DNA of 64,000 bases from Geothrix sp. (GCF_030219325.1 NZ_CP126625.1:3026857-3090856), one strand, 5' to 3'; counted from the stretch's first letter, positions 35,801-43,976 are shown. Notes: generated by a model from the letters alone, not told the origin. Program-made: numbers and translations.

Positions 35801-36506
35801 CGCCGAGCGCGAAGTGCTGGGCCTCTTCGTCAGCGGCCATCCGCTGGAGGAATTCGCCGACGCCATCCAGGTGCATACCCACGGCACCCTGGCCAAGATC
35901 GTGGAGGATGCCACTTCGGGCCGCCTGCGGGACCGCCACGAGGTGACCCTCGGCGCCATGGTCTCCACCGTGGCCTTCAAGACCAACCAGAAGGGGGAGC
36001 CCTGGGCCATCCTCCAGGTGGAGGACACGACGGGGAAGATGGAAGTCCTCCTCATGGCCAGCAAGTGGGATCCCCTCACCAAGAAGTCCTCCCTGCGGCC
36101 CTTCGAGCGGTACCGCCACTTCGCCGTGCCCGAGGCCATGCTGCGCATCACGGGTGAGCTGCGGGTGGAGACCATCCAGGGCAATGGCAACGGCCCGGAT
36201 GGCGAGGAGGACGAGGAGCAGACCGTGGTGAAGGTCTTCGCCACCCTGCTGGAGCCCCTGGAGGGCTTCCAGGGCCTGGGCTTCACCGGCGCCCTGGTGC
36301 GGCTGCCCCCGGGTGAGTGCCCGCCCCGCCTGGCGACGATCTTCGGCGACCACAAGGGCGAGCTGCCCGTGACCTTCGAGTACCGCTCCAAGGAGGGCCT
36401 CGTGGCCCGGGTCCGGGCCGGCCACGGCCTGCGCCTGAAGTACGACGAGGCCCTGAAGGAGAAGGTGGCCAAGGAAACGGGCTGTGCCTTGACCTGGACG
36501 TACTGA
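32880..36506 (+). CDS. dnaE: DNA polymerase III subunit alpha (DnaE1)
   Basis: 1208 residues, normal for DnaE1, the replicative polymerase. An N-terminal PHP domain retains HLHLHTEHS and TDHGN metal-ligand motifs. The palm has GPGRGSAAGS and the catalytic Asp pair PDVDIDFCRDGR. Then come the fingers (NTGVHAAGVIIAPDEL), the YQEQVMQIA segment, the FNKSHSAAYA segment, helix-hairpin-helix and OB-fold regions near the C-terminus. An intact PHP site raises the possibility of polymerase-linked 3'-5' exonuclease activity. GGAG lies nine bases before the ATG. The final base of the stop codon is also the first base of repeat copy 2. Confidence 0.97.
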   Translation: MSFAHLHLHTEHSLLDGLTRIPDLVKKCRASGMPAVAVTDHGNMFGMMKLFDACEKTKDADGNWAVKPILGCEVYVAPKTRFDKKLEAKNATGEEGLEDCVDPSGSRDAGYHLVLLAKNPVGFANLSKLVSAGFTEGFYYKPRVDKDLLRQHSEGLIALSACLGGEVQARILQNRLDQAERVSRDFRDIFGEDFYLEIQDQGFDKEKEIIPFQMELAQKLGIPLVATNDAHYLNHADADLHDTLLCIGTKTTKAKEKRMRFSTDQFFVKTPEEMRSVFPDHPEYLERTLEIAAKVDLFPITRKPVTPRFPVPEGYDLDSYFVHIAKETFEQRLAGCRPLWQAGTLKHSEEKYRERLAFELDMILKMGFPGYFLLVWDFIRKAREMGVPVGPGRGSAAGSIVAWSMMITDIDPMQYDLLFERFLNPERVSMPDVDIDFCRDGRQRVIDYVTEKYGQDKVSSIITINQLKTKAVIKDVARVFEKDFAFANNLTKLVPQEPGKPMTIGEALEKSDKLRELYESDPEVKNILDISARLEGLSRNTGVHAAGVIIAPDELTQFAPLSVDKDKKVMVQYTMVEAERAGLLKMDFLGLETLTQIAKTQEVIARRHGQPKDMTTIRAFDDRKTFELFAAGDTDGVFQFESGGMKQLLRQLGPDRFDDLIALNALFRPGPLGAGMGTTYVERRHGREAVTYMFPDLEPILAPTYGVILYQEQVMQIASLIAGYSLGEADMLRRAMGKKDKEKMAKEKTKFIEQGAARKYDKTKVAELFDLIEFFAGYGFNKSHSAAYAMVAYETAYLKANYPVEFMAGLLSTKSGRTDDVAKYVQNCRERGIEVLGPDINESTLDFTATGDLQIRFGFAAVKGLGDAALQAILEARKTEGRFKDLFHALKSTDLQKANRKVWESLIKAGAFDSLEPNRAALLQGLPDAVSAASRGTGDTGMTSLFDDAEMATLSEDWRVPENIEPWDRKVRLAAEREVLGLFVSGHPLEEFADAIQVHTHGTLAKIVEDATSGRLRDRHEVTLGAMVSTVAFKTNQKGEPWAILQVEDTTGKMEVLLMASKWDPLTKKSSLRPFERYRHFAVPEAMLRITGELRVETIQGNGNGPDGEEDEEQTVVKVFATLLEPLEGFQGLGFTGALVRLPPGECPPRLATIFGDHKGELPVTFEYRSKEGLVARVRAGHGLRLKYDEALKEKVAKETGCALTWTY

Positions 36507-36777
36507 GAGTGCCTAACAGAACCCCCACGGGGTCGCGCGAGGGTCGCCGGGCGAGCGAGGCAAGGAAGGCGAGGAGACGCGTAGCGGGTACTACGCGCGA
36601 CGAGCGTGACGCGGCATCGCGACGCCCGCCGGCCCTCGCCCGGAGGGATGAAGCCAGGCAGGCGCCCCGCGGCGTCAGGCCCCTTGAACAACGAACCACG
36701 TTGCCCTGCGGGCCCTTCCTTGCGGTGCATCCTGCCTGACTTCATCGCGGCCTCGTCGGGGTTTTGTTAGGCACTCT
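36506..36777 (-). repeat. 272-bp terminal-inverted-repeat element, copy 2
   Basis: Same length and about 93 percent identical (hand alignment) to 18471-18742, in inverted orientation. Ends carry AGAGTGCCTAAC(A/C)(G/A)AACCCC and its inverse. It starts within the dnaE stop codon and ends 23 bases before cysE, so it is the entire dnaE-cysE spacer. It can fold into long hairpins, and a shared role in transcription ending or as a MITE is possible. With copy 1 it brackets 17.8 kb in inverted orientation. Confidence 0.85.
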
Positions 36778-36800
36778 AAACCCGGAGTATCCTCATTCGC

Positions 36801-37697
36801 ATGAAGAAACCCCCCGCCGCGCCCAAGCCCGATCTCCACGCCGTGGTCGAAGCCCTGGCCGAAGCCTCCACGGCCCTCACCGAGATGCCCCTGGGCCGCC
36901 GGGAGTTCCCCTCCCGCACGGCCGTGGCAGCCCTGGTGGAGGACCTGCGGGCGCTGCTCTTCCCGGGCTACTTCGGCGCCTCCGAGCTCACGGCCGAGAC
37001 CCTCCGCTACCACCTGGGTGCCCGCATGGACCGCGTGCTGCACGGTCTGTCGGACCAGATCCAGCGGGGCCTCATGGCCTCGGATCCAGCCTGCACCGAG
37101 TGCCGGGGCCGCTCCGTGGAGCTGGCCCAGGCCTTCCTCGCCCGGCTACCCCAGGTGCGCCACCTGCTGGCCACGGACATCCAGGCGGGCTTCGAGGGCG
37201 ATCCCGCGGCCACCAGCCCCGAGGAGGTGCTCTTCTCCTACCCCGGCCTGCTGGCAGTGGCCAGCCAGCGCCTGGCCCACGAGCTGCTGAAGCTGGGCGT
37301 GCCCCTGCTACCCCGCATGATCACCGAGCACGCCCACAGCCTCACCGGCATCGACATCCACCCCGGCGCCCAGATCGGCGAGCGCTTCTTCATCGACCAC
37401 GGCACGGGCGTGGTCATCGGCGAGACCTGCGTCATCGGCCGCAACGTGCGCATCTACCAGGGCGTGACCCTGGGCGCCAAGAGCTTCCCCCTGGATGCCG
37501 AGGGCCACCCCGTCAAGGGCGTCCCGCGCCACCCGGTGGTGGAGGACGACGTCATCGTCTACTCCAATGCCACCGTGCTGGGCCGCATCACCCTCGGCAA
37601 GGGTTCGGCCATCGGCGGCAACGTGTGGCTCACGCGCAGCGTGCCCCCCGGTAGCGTCATCACCCAGGCCAACGAAAAGGACGGGATGCCGTCATGA
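36801..37697 (+). CDS. cysE: Serine O-acetyltransferase
   Basis: 298 residues. It transfers acetyl from acetyl-CoA to serine, the first step of cysteine synthesis. An alpha-helical N-terminal region of about 190 residues is followed by left-handed beta-helix hexapeptide repeats (GIDIHPGAQIGERFFIDHGTGVVIGET in overlapping parts) with the catalytic His in IDHGTG and the closing GNVWLTRSVPPGSV. It is of the longer EpsC/plant-like form. It sits directly after repeat copy 2 and overlaps the next start by four bases (ATGA). Confidence 0.93.
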   Translation: MKKPPAAPKPDLHAVVEALAEASTALTEMPLGRREFPSRTAVAALVEDLRALLFPGYFGASELTAETLRYHLGARMDRVLHGLSDQIQRGLMASDPACTECRGRSVELAQAFLARLPQVRHLLATDIQAGFEGDPAATSPEEVLFSYPGLLAVASQRLAHELLKLGVPLLPRMITEHAHSLTGIDIHPGAQIGERFFIDHGTGVVIGETCVIGRNVRIYQGVTLGAKSFPLDAEGHPVKGVPRHPVVEDDVIVYSNATVLGRITLGKGSAIGGNVWLTRSVPPGSVITQANEKDGMPS

Positions 37698-38095
37698 GCG
37701 TGCTGCTGCGCTTCGTCTTCTCGGCCATCGGCCTGCTGGTGGCCTGTTCCGTCGTCAAGGGCCTGGGCCATGGCTCCTTCCTCGACCTGCTCATCGTGGC
37801 CGTGATCCTGGCGGCCCTGAACACCACGGTGGGCAGCTTCCTGAAGCTCATCGCCCTGGTGCCCATGGCCTGCTCCTTCGGCTGCTTCAGCCTCGTCATC
37901 AACGGCCTGGTCTTCTGGCTGGCCGGGGCACTGTCTGCGAAGCTGGGCCTGACCTTCACCGTGAGTGGCTTCTGGGCGGGCTTCTTCGGCGCCCTGGTGT
38001 CCAGTGTCGTCGCCTCCGTCCTCGGCGCCATCTTCATCCCCAAGGACCGGCAGCGCCCCCAGGGGCCAGCGCCTTCCATCAAGGTCGTGAACTGA
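37694..38095 (+). CDS. Phage-holin-IV-like membrane protein (PF04020 type)
   Basis: 133 residues with four hydrophobic helices and the small-residue-rich pattern of the PF04020 family (annotated as phage holin family 4, superfamily IV), found in many bacteria without any phage context. The function is unknown. ATGA overlap with cysE implies translational coupling. Its 3' end overlaps the convergent acyltransferase by 17 bases. Confidence 0.75.
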   Translation: MSVLLRFVFSAIGLLVACSVVKGLGHGSFLDLLIVAVILAALNTTVGSFLKLIALVPMACSFGCFSLVINGLVFWLAGALSAKLGLTFTVSGFWAGFFGALVSSVVASVLGAIFIPKDRQRPQGPAPSIKVVN

Positions 38096-38825
38096 CCCTG
38101 GCCTCCCCCAGAAGCTCGCGCACCGCGGTTTCCGTGGCCTGCAGGAGCGCCTCGGGGCTGGGAAAGCCCTGCGGCTGCAGGGGCTGGCCCACCCTGATCC
38201 GGTAGGTGCCGGCCCGCACGCGCCAGGAGCCCTTGGGCAGGATGTCCACGCCGCCCCGGATGGCGAAGGGGACCACGGGCACCCCCGTCTCACAAGCCAG
38301 TGCGAAGACCCCCTTCTTGAAAGGCAGCAGGCACCCATCGGGACTGCGCGTGCCTTCGGGGAAGGCGGCGATGGACTGGCCGCCGCGGATGCGCCGGGCC
38401 GCGGTCCGCAGGCTCTCCACGGCCGTCTCCCGGCGGCTGCGGTCGATGAAGATGAAGTCCGCCAGCCAGATCACCCAGCCCAGGAAGGGCACCCGGGCCA
38501 GCTCCCGCTTGGCGATGAAGAGGGGCCTTCCGGGCAGCGTGGAGATGACCAGGGGCGGGTCGAGGAGCGAGGCATGGTTGCCCGCGAAGATGACCGGTTG
38601 CGCCCCCTCCCGGATCGCCGCCGGCAGATCCTCCCAGCCTTCCAGCTCCCGGCGGATGCCGAAGGCCCAGGCCGTGGCCCGGATGTACCGCGGGGCCACC
38701 GCCCAGAACGCGCCCGCCCCCCCCAGGAGGGGTGCCAGCAGGAAACAGAGCACCACCGCGAGCGCCAAAGCCAGGGAACCGGCGGCCCAGACGAGCAGGG
38801 GGCGCAAGATGGGACGGCCGGTCAT
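38079..38825 (-). CDS. Lysophospholipid acyltransferase family protein
   Basis: 248 residues. An N-terminal transmembrane helix is followed by a PlsC-type acyltransferase domain: catalytic NHASLLDPP (H-x4-D), FIAKRELARVPFLGW, FIDRSRR and FPEGTRS, then VPVVPFAIRG. It probably acylates a lysophospholipid at the cytoplasmic membrane. This is the second PlsC-like gene in the window. It begins four bases after the cyclophilin stop, likely cotranscribed. Confidence 0.88.
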   Translation of the reverse strand: MTGRPILRPLLVWAAGSLALALAVVLCFLLAPLLGGAGAFWAVAPRYIRATAWAFGIRRELEGWEDLPAAIREGAQPVIFAGNHASLLDPPLVISTLPGRPLFIAKRELARVPFLGWVIWLADFIFIDRSRRETAVESLRTAARRIRGGQSIAAFPEGTRSPDGCLLPFKKGVFALACETGVPVVPFAIRGGVDILPKGSWRVRAGTYRIRVGQPLQPQGFPSPEALLQATETAVRELLGEARVSSRP

Positions 38826-38829
38826 GATC

Positions 38830-39465
38830 CTACTGCGGCGGCAGCAGGACCGCGTCCTTGAGATACACCGGGAACTGCGGGATGTCGCCCATGCCCCGGC
38901 GCCACTCGGTGCGCACCTTGGCGATCTTGTCCACGGCCTCCATGCCGGATACCACGCGGCCGAAGGCACAGTAGCCGAAGCCCTCCTCGCTGAAGCCGTG
39001 GGGGTCCAGGCTGGGGTTGTCCACGAGGTTGATGTAGAACTGGGACGAGGCGCTGTGGGGGTTCGCCGTGCGGGCCATGGCGATGGTGCCCCGGCTGTTC
39101 TTCAGACCGGCCTTGAAGGTCGAGCCCACCTCGTTGAGGATCGGGTCCCGGGTGGGCTTCTCCTGGAGCGTGTCCAGCATGCCGCCGCCCTGGATCATGA
39201 AGCCGTCGATGACGCGGTGGAAGATGGTGCCCTTGTAGAAGCCATCCTGCACGTACTGCAGGAAGTTCGCCACGGTCTTCGGAGCCAGCTCCGGTTCCAG
39301 CTCCACCACGATGGGGCCATAGCTGGTGAGCAGCTGCACCCGGGGCTTGGCCGCAGGGGCGGGCGCAGGGGCCGGGGTGGACTGGGGGGCGGGGGCCTGG
39401 GCGGCCAGCGGCAGGGCCAGACTGATGAGGGGCAGGGCCAAGGCGACGAGGGCGGATCGGATCAC
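38830..39465 (-). CDS. Exported cyclophilin-type peptidyl-prolyl isomerase
   Basis: 211 residues. A signal peptide followed by a Pro/Ala-rich spacer leads to a cyclophilin domain with [14 protein letters not shown] (catalytic Arg), AMARTANPHSASSQFYINL and FGRVVSGMEAVDKI. It should accelerate proline isomerisation of exported proteins. The start is taken as GTG because AGGAG lies immediately upstream; another GTG seven codons earlier lacks a good ribosome site. Confidence 0.9.
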   Translation of the reverse strand: MIRSALVALALPLISLALPLAAQAPAPQSTPAPAPAPAAKPRVQLLTSYGPIVVELEPELAPKTVANFLQYVQDGFYKGTIFHRVIDGFMIQGGGMLDTLQEKPTRDPILNEVGSTFKAGLKNSRGTIAMARTANPHSASSQFYINLVDNPSLDPHGFSEEGFGYCAFGRVVSGMEAVDKIAKVRTEWRRGMGDIPQFPVYLKDAVLLPPQ

Positions 39466-39532
39466 GGGGACTCCTGGAGAGGACACTTCATTCTGCCGCG
39501 AATCGCCGGGAAGTCCCCGCTATCGTGGACGC

Positions 39533-40462
39533 ATGTCCTTCATCGACCTCCCGCCCTGGCTGCTCTCCCTGCTGCTGGCCCCCTTCGGCCTGGTGCTGGG
39601 CTCCTTCGGCAACGTGCTGATCCACCGCCTGCCCCAGGAGGAGCCCGCCGACCGGAACGTGGTCACCAAGGCCAGCCACTGCCCCGGCTGCAAGGCCAAG
39701 ATCAAGCCCTGGCACAACGTGCCCCTCCTCGGCTGGCTGTGGCTGCGCGGCAAGTGCGCCGCCTGCGGCTGGAAGATCCCCGTGCGCTACCCGCTGGTGG
39801 AGCTGCTGGCCGGGTTGCTGTTCGCCGCCTCGCCCTGGCTCTTCCCTTTCGGCACGCTGATCTGGTTCAAGGGCCTCGTCTGCGGCTTCGCGCTGATCGT
39901 CCTGTTCTTCACGGACTTCACCGAGATGATGCTGCCGGACGTGCTGCAGTTCCCGCTCATGGCCCTGGGCGTGCTCCTCACCCTGCCCCAGGTCCTGCGG
40001 CCCGAGGCCCTCGTGAAGATCTGGACGGGCAGCGGGAACCTCATCCAGGCCCTGGCCTTCCACAACGGCCTGCAGCCGGCTCCCGCCTGGTCTGGCTTCG
40101 AGCCGGCGGTCACCTGGCAGGCCAGCCTCATCGGCCTGGCCGTGGGCTACGGCGTCCCTGCCCTCATGAACCAGCTCTACAAGTGGATCCGCAAGACCGA
40201 CGGCCTGGGCATGGGCGACTTCAAGATGCTGGCCTGGCTGGGCGCCTTCTGGGGCTGGGCCCCCATGCTGGGCATCCTTTTCCTCGGCGCAGGCCTGGGC
40301 GCCGCCGTGGGCCTGCCCCTCATGCTCCTGCGCCGCAACTCCGACCAGGCCGTCTCGGGCCAAACCATGCTGCCCTTCGGCTGCTTCCTGGCCCTGGCCA
40401 CGCCCATCGTGGTGTTCTTCGGGCGGGCGCTGTGGCTGGGGTATCTGGGATGGGTGGGCTGA
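39533..40462 (+). CDS. pilD: Prepilin peptidase / N-methyltransferase (PilD-like)
   Basis: 309 residues. A bifunctional inner-membrane enzyme that cleaves and N-methylates type IV prepilins or pseudopilins. The N-terminal domain has GSFGNVLIHRLP and the two zinc pairs HCPGCK and CAACGW. The membrane domain contains the two catalytic aspartates in TDFTEMMLPD and GMGDFKM (usual GxGDxK). Several helices are evident. No pilin genes are nearby. Start at MSFIDLPPW. Confidence 0.93.
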   Translation: MSFIDLPPWLLSLLLAPFGLVLGSFGNVLIHRLPQEEPADRNVVTKASHCPGCKAKIKPWHNVPLLGWLWLRGKCAACGWKIPVRYPLVELLAGLLFAASPWLFPFGTLIWFKGLVCGFALIVLFFTDFTEMMLPDVLQFPLMALGVLLTLPQVLRPEALVKIWTGSGNLIQALAFHNGLQPAPAWSGFEPAVTWQASLIGLAVGYGVPALMNQLYKWIRKTDGLGMGDFKMLAWLGAFWGWAPMLGILFLGAGLGAAVGLPLMLLRRNSDQAVSGQTMLPFGCFLALATPIVVFFGRALWLGYLGWVG

Positions 40463-40558
40463 CGGAGCAGTGAGAGGTACCAACCGGACTGGTGGCGCGA
40501 AAACCAGCAGTCTCCACTCCAACTCAATGGCAGGCCCCCAACCTGTTGACCGTGATCT

Positions 40559-40822
40559 TCAGGGGTTCTTTTTGGCCTTCTCCGCCTTGGCTTTCTCTGT
40601 CCGCTCCTTTGCCTCGGCCTTGGATTTCTCTTTCAGTTCCTTGGTCTTGTTCTGGATGTTCTCCATTTTTTCTTTGTCGCCAGGGGCCTCGCCTCCGGTC
40701 TTTTTATCCGTTCCGATGGTCTTGGTTTCTTTGGGCTTCTCTTCCTTCTTTTGAGCGGGTGATCCAAACGCGGGAATGGTCAAACCCGCGACGACCAGCA
40801 GGACGATGGCTTTGCCTCTCAT
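40559..40822 (-). CDS. Small secreted Lys/Glu-rich protein
   Basis: 87 residues. A signal peptide (MRGKAIVLLVVAGLTIPAFG) is followed by a highly charged mature part made almost wholly of Lys, Glu, Ala and Thr, likely a single long helix or disordered. No family is recognised. AAGGAG six bases before the ATG supports it being real. The base composition is clearly less GC-rich than its surroundings. The stretches 40463-40558 and 40823-40910 hold nothing I can identify. Confidence 0.75.
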   Translation of the reverse strand: MRGKAIVLLVVAGLTIPAFGSPAQKKEEKPKETKTIGTDKKTGGEAPGDKEKMENIQNKTKELKEKSKAEAKERTEKAKAEKAKKNP

Positions 40823-40910
40823 GTTCGACTCCTTGGGTTTGGGGTTGCTGGTGAGATGGTCTGGCAGATCCAATCCGTGTCAAACAAACCTCGGGTCGTG
40901 AGGCAATCCT

Positions 40911-41315
40911 TCAGCCCCCCTGACTCAGCTCCATCAGCACCCCGCCGGTTTCGGCCGGGTGGATGAAGGCCACGCGGCAGCCGTGGGCACCGTTCCGGGG
41001 GGACTGGTCGATCATGCGCACGCCCTTGGCCAGCAACTGGGCCACGGCGGCGTCGATGTCATCCACCTCGAAGCAGACGTGGTGGATGCCAGGGCCGCGC
41101 TTCGCCAGGAACTTGCCGATGGGGCCTTCGGGGTCGGTGCTCTCCAGGTACTCCAGGGTGCTCTGCCCCACGGGGAAGAAGGCCGTCTTCACCTTCTGCT
41201 CGACCACTTCCTCGGTGTGGTCCGCCGCCATGTCGAAGAGCCGCGCCATGCGCGCCATGGCCTCGTCCAGGCCCGCGGCCGCGATGCCCAGGTGGTTGAT
41301 GCGGAGCAGCTGCAT
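40911..41315 (-). CDS. mce: Methylmalonyl-CoA epimerase (VOC family)
   Basis: 134 residues of the glyoxalase/VOC fold. Features of methylmalonyl-CoA epimerase include the N-terminal INHLGIAA, VKTAFFPVG, LEYLEST, the metal-ligand segment GIHHVCFEVDDI and IHPAETGGVLMELSQ. It interconverts (S)- and (R)-methylmalonyl-CoA in propionate metabolism. GGGAGG precedes the chosen ATG. No mutase genes are in the window. Confidence 0.9.
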   Translation of the reverse strand: MQLLRINHLGIAAAGLDEAMARMARLFDMAADHTEEVVEQKVKTAFFPVGQSTLEYLESTDPEGPIGKFLAKRGPGIHHVCFEVDDIDAAVAQLLAKGVRMIDQSPRNGAHGCRVAFIHPAETGGVLMELSQGG

Positions 41316-41370
41316 GGAGCCTCCCAGGAGCATTGTATTCAGGCCGGACTCCGGACGATCAACCTCCGCC

Positions 41371-42576
41371 CTACAGCGTCGTGTGCTTGCCGCTGCGAGG
41401 GAAGACTTCCTTCGCGCAATCGGGGCAGATGCCGTGGGTGAACTCGGCCTCGGTGTGCTCGTTCAGGTAGGCCTCGATCTGGTTCCAGTAGCCCTTGTCG
41501 TCCCTGATCTTCTTGCAGTGGCTGCAGATGGGGAGCATGCCGCCGAGGGTCTTCACCTCCGCGAGCAGGCGCTCCAGGCGCTCCTGGGCCGCCTGCTGGC
41601 GCAGCCAGGTTCGGCGCAGCAACAGGAAGACCACCAGGGTCAGGCAGAGGAACAGCGCCACTTCGCCGAATTCCTGGTAGACCTCGCGCCACCAGCCCTT
41701 CAGGTAGTCCTGCTCGGCCAGCCCCACCACCAGGTAGTAGGGCCAGCCCTGAACCTTGCGCACGGAGAACGTTCGCTGGACATGGTCGAAGGGCGTAAGC
41801 GCCCGGAAGGTCCCGGCCTGGCTGCCGGACTGGGTGAAGGCACGGAACTCCTGGGAGACGACTTGCGAACCCACGGCGGTTCCCGCAGGCACAGGCTCGG
41901 GATGCCGGGCCACCAGGCCGAGCTCCAGGTCGCGAAGGGCCACGGAGCCGCGGGGTCCCACGTCCAGGGCCGAGAAGGCCTTCTGGAGATCTCCCAGGGC
42001 GATCACCCCGATGGCCATCCCGGCAAAACGATGGTCCGGGTGCTCCAGGCGGCGGGCGACGATGACGACCCAGCTCCCCGTGAGCCTGCCCACCAGGGGT
42101 TTCGAGACCACCACCCCCGCGGCAGGATCGTCCCGAAGCCTGATGAAATGCTCCCGGTCCGCCGAACTGACCCGGGTCTTCGCCTCCTGGCCGCTGCCGT
42201 GATCGATCACGCCTTCGGCGTTGGCGGCGCGGAGGGCCAGCAGGCTCGGCACCCGTGCATGCTGGCGCTGGATGAAGGCGTCCAGGTCCGGGGTGTTGGC
42301 CTTCGGGTCGGCCAGGCGGCGCTCGACCTCGTCCTTCACCGCCGACACGGCCAGGTCCGCCTTGCCGAGGGTGTCGGCCACATAGTGGTCCAGCACCAGG
42401 CTCAGGTTCTGGGCCGTGGCGATGGCGCGGTCCTGGTGGTTCCGCAGGCTGTTGCGAGCGGAGACCGCCGCCATGATCACGACGAACAGGTTCAGGGCCA
42501 GGAACCCCGCGCCCAGCCGGATCATGCGGGGCCTGGATGCGTGGCTTGCGCGCTGGGAGTCGGAGTCGGTGGTCAT
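41371..42576 (-). CDS. Cache-type membrane sensor with C-terminal Cys motif and no output domain
   Basis: 401 residues. A transmembrane helix near residue 20-40, a periplasmic dCache-like domain (about 45-310; DREHFIRLRDDPAAGVVVSKP, WVVIVARRLEHPDHRFAGMAIGVI), and a second helix (VALFLCLTLVVFLLLRR) are followed by a short coiled coil. The tail has LPICSHCKKIRDDKGYWNQIE and GICPDCAKE. That Cys-rich tail is often found at the ends of sensory or response-regulator proteins, but here no kinase, GGDEF or chemotaxis domain is attached. AGGGA precedes the ATG. Confidence 0.8.
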   Translation of the reverse strand: MTTDSDSQRASHASRPRMIRLGAGFLALNLFVVIMAAVSARNSLRNHQDRAIATAQNLSLVLDHYVADTLGKADLAVSAVKDEVERRLADPKANTPDLDAFIQRQHARVPSLLALRAANAEGVIDHGSGQEAKTRVSSADREHFIRLRDDPAAGVVVSKPLVGRLTGSWVVIVARRLEHPDHRFAGMAIGVIALGDLQKAFSALDVGPRGSVALRDLELGLVARHPEPVPAGTAVGSQVVSQEFRAFTQSGSQAGTFRALTPFDHVQRTFSVRKVQGWPYYLVVGLAEQDYLKGWWREVYQEFGEVALFLCLTLVVFLLLRRTWLRQQAAQERLERLLAEVKTLGGMLPICSHCKKIRDDKGYWNQIEAYLNEHTEAEFTHGICPDCAKEVFPRSGKHTTL

Positions 42577-42658
42577 GGGTCCCTGGTGGGGAGTCCTGGA
42601 GATCCTATCCCATCCTTCCAGAATGGCCCTTGCCGCCGTCCTGAATGGAAGGCCCAAC

Positions 42659-42901
42659 TCAGTGCTGGCAGGCGGGTGCCATGCCCAGGCTCACGCGGCC
42701 TCCGGCCACCTGGATCTTGCCCTTGCTGCCCAGGAAGGCGATGACGCCGTCGAAGTCGAAGCTGTCGCCGTGGCAGTTGCAGTAGATGGCGGCCTTGCCG
42801 TGGACCGCTTCGGAGGCGGCACGGAGGTCCTCCAGCGGGCAGGTCCCGCCCTTCTCCACCAGCAGGCTCAGCAGGTCGTGGCCGTAGAGGGGTTCGGACA
42901 T
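42659..42901 (-). CDS. YecH-family metal-binding protein (DUF2492-like)
   Basis: 80 residues. It resembles the small YecH/DUF2492 proteins: YGHDLLSLLVE at the start, FDFDGVIAFLGSKGKIQV at the end, and Cys residues in YCNCHG and PACQH that could bind a metal. The role is unknown in this family; a maturation role has been suggested. GGGAG lies before the ATG. Confidence 0.7.
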   Translation of the reverse strand: MSEPLYGHDLLSLLVEKGGTCPLEDLRAASEAVHGKAAIYCNCHGDSFDFDGVIAFLGSKGKIQVAGGRVSLGMAPACQH

Positions 42902-42965
42902 GGGCTCTCCCGTTCAGGAGTCGAGGCTCCTAAACCCATTCTAGCGTCCGGGCCGGTGATCCCGG

Positions 42966-43976
42966 TCACGACACCAGAGCGAGCGCCACTTCCCGGATCA
43001 GCGGCTCGGGGCTGAGGTTCCGGGGCAGGTGGCGCAGGGCCTGGAGGGCGGCCTCCTGGGGCGCCTTCAGGTTCCGTTCGGGCGTCGCCAGGGCTGCCAG
43101 CTCCTCCCGCCAGGGCGCCAGGGCCGGGGTCTCCCCGGCGCGGATCCGGGCCAGGTCGGCCAGCAGGCGCAGCAGCAGCTCCAGGGGCTGGCGCAGCTGC
43201 TCGCCCTGGGCCAGGGCGGATTCCTTCTCCGGCAACAGGGACTCGGACGCCTCGCCGAAGGAGCGACCGGCCATCAGGGCGAGCCAGGCCTCCACCTGGG
43301 CCTCGGCGCGACGGAAGGCCGCCTCGTCCAGGTGCCTCAGGCTGCCCTCCCCCAGGGCCAGCCAGCGGTCGTGGTCCGCCTCCAGCCAGCCGTTCCGCTG
43401 GGCCACCGCCCAGGCCTCCCGGGGGGCCAGGGGCGCGAAAGGGATGCGCTCGCAGCGGCTGCGGATGGTCTGCAGGAGCGCCTCGGGACGGTGGGTGACC
43501 AGGATGAAGTGGGTGTCCTGGGGCGGTTCCTCCAGGGTCTTGAGCAGGATGTTGCCGCTGGACTCGTTGAGGCGGTGCGCCTCCTCCACCAGGATCCAGC
43601 GGTGGCAGCCCATGGCCGGGGCCAGGGCGGCCCACTCGATGACCCCGCGGCTGAACCGGGGCTGGTTGTTGGAATCCAGGCCCTCGCGGATCTGGTCGAT
43701 GCGGATGACGCCCGCCTTGCCCTCCGGCACGATGCGCAGCAGGTTCGGCAGCTCGAAGGGCAGGTCGTCCCCCTGGAACATCCTGCATCCCTCGCATTGC
43801 CCACAGGCGCTGCGCCGGAGGCAGAGCTCGCGCTGGGCCAGCTCCAGCGCCACGCGGCGCTTGCCGATGCCCTCGGGGCCCGTGAAGAGCAGCGAGCCGC
43901 GAATGCGCCCTCCCTGCAGCCGCTGGAGCAGGCGCTCGCGAATGGCCTGGTGGCCGGCGATGTCGGGCGAGTACAT
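42966..43976 (-). CDS. holB: DNA polymerase III subunit delta' (clamp loader)
   Basis: 336 residues. A clamp-loader AAA+ protein: GHQAIRERL, P-loop variant FTGPEGIGKRRVA, four Cys in the zinc module (CLRRSACGQCEGC), IDQIR, WILVEEAHRLNESSGNILLKTLEEPP and SRCERIPF. It fits delta' (HolB) rather than DnaX by length and lack of a tau extension. Its ATG overlaps the tmk stop (TGATG), the common tmk-holB pairing. Confidence 0.9.
   Translation of the reverse strand: MYSPDIAGHQAIRERLLQRLQGGRIRGSLLFTGPEGIGKRRVALELAQRELCLRRSACGQCEGCRMFQGDDLPFELPNLLRIVPEGKAGVIRIDQIREGLDSNNQPRFSRGVIEWAALAPAMGCHRWILVEEAHRLNESSGNILLKTLEEPPQDTHFILVTHRPEALLQTIRSRCERIPFAPLAPREAWAVAQRNGWLEADHDRWLALGEGSLRHLDEAAFRRAEAQVEAWLALMAGRSFGEASESLLPEKESALAQGEQLRQPLELLLRLLADLARIRAGETPALAPWREELAALATPERNLKAPQEAALQALRHLPRNLSPEPLIREVALALVS

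Noticed and set aside
31600-36425. A very long open frame on the minus strand opposite dnaE
   Set aside because: It is a GC-rich antisense shadow of dnaE; its composition is low-complexity, and only its last 307 codons (30606-31529) are a real ABC ATPase.
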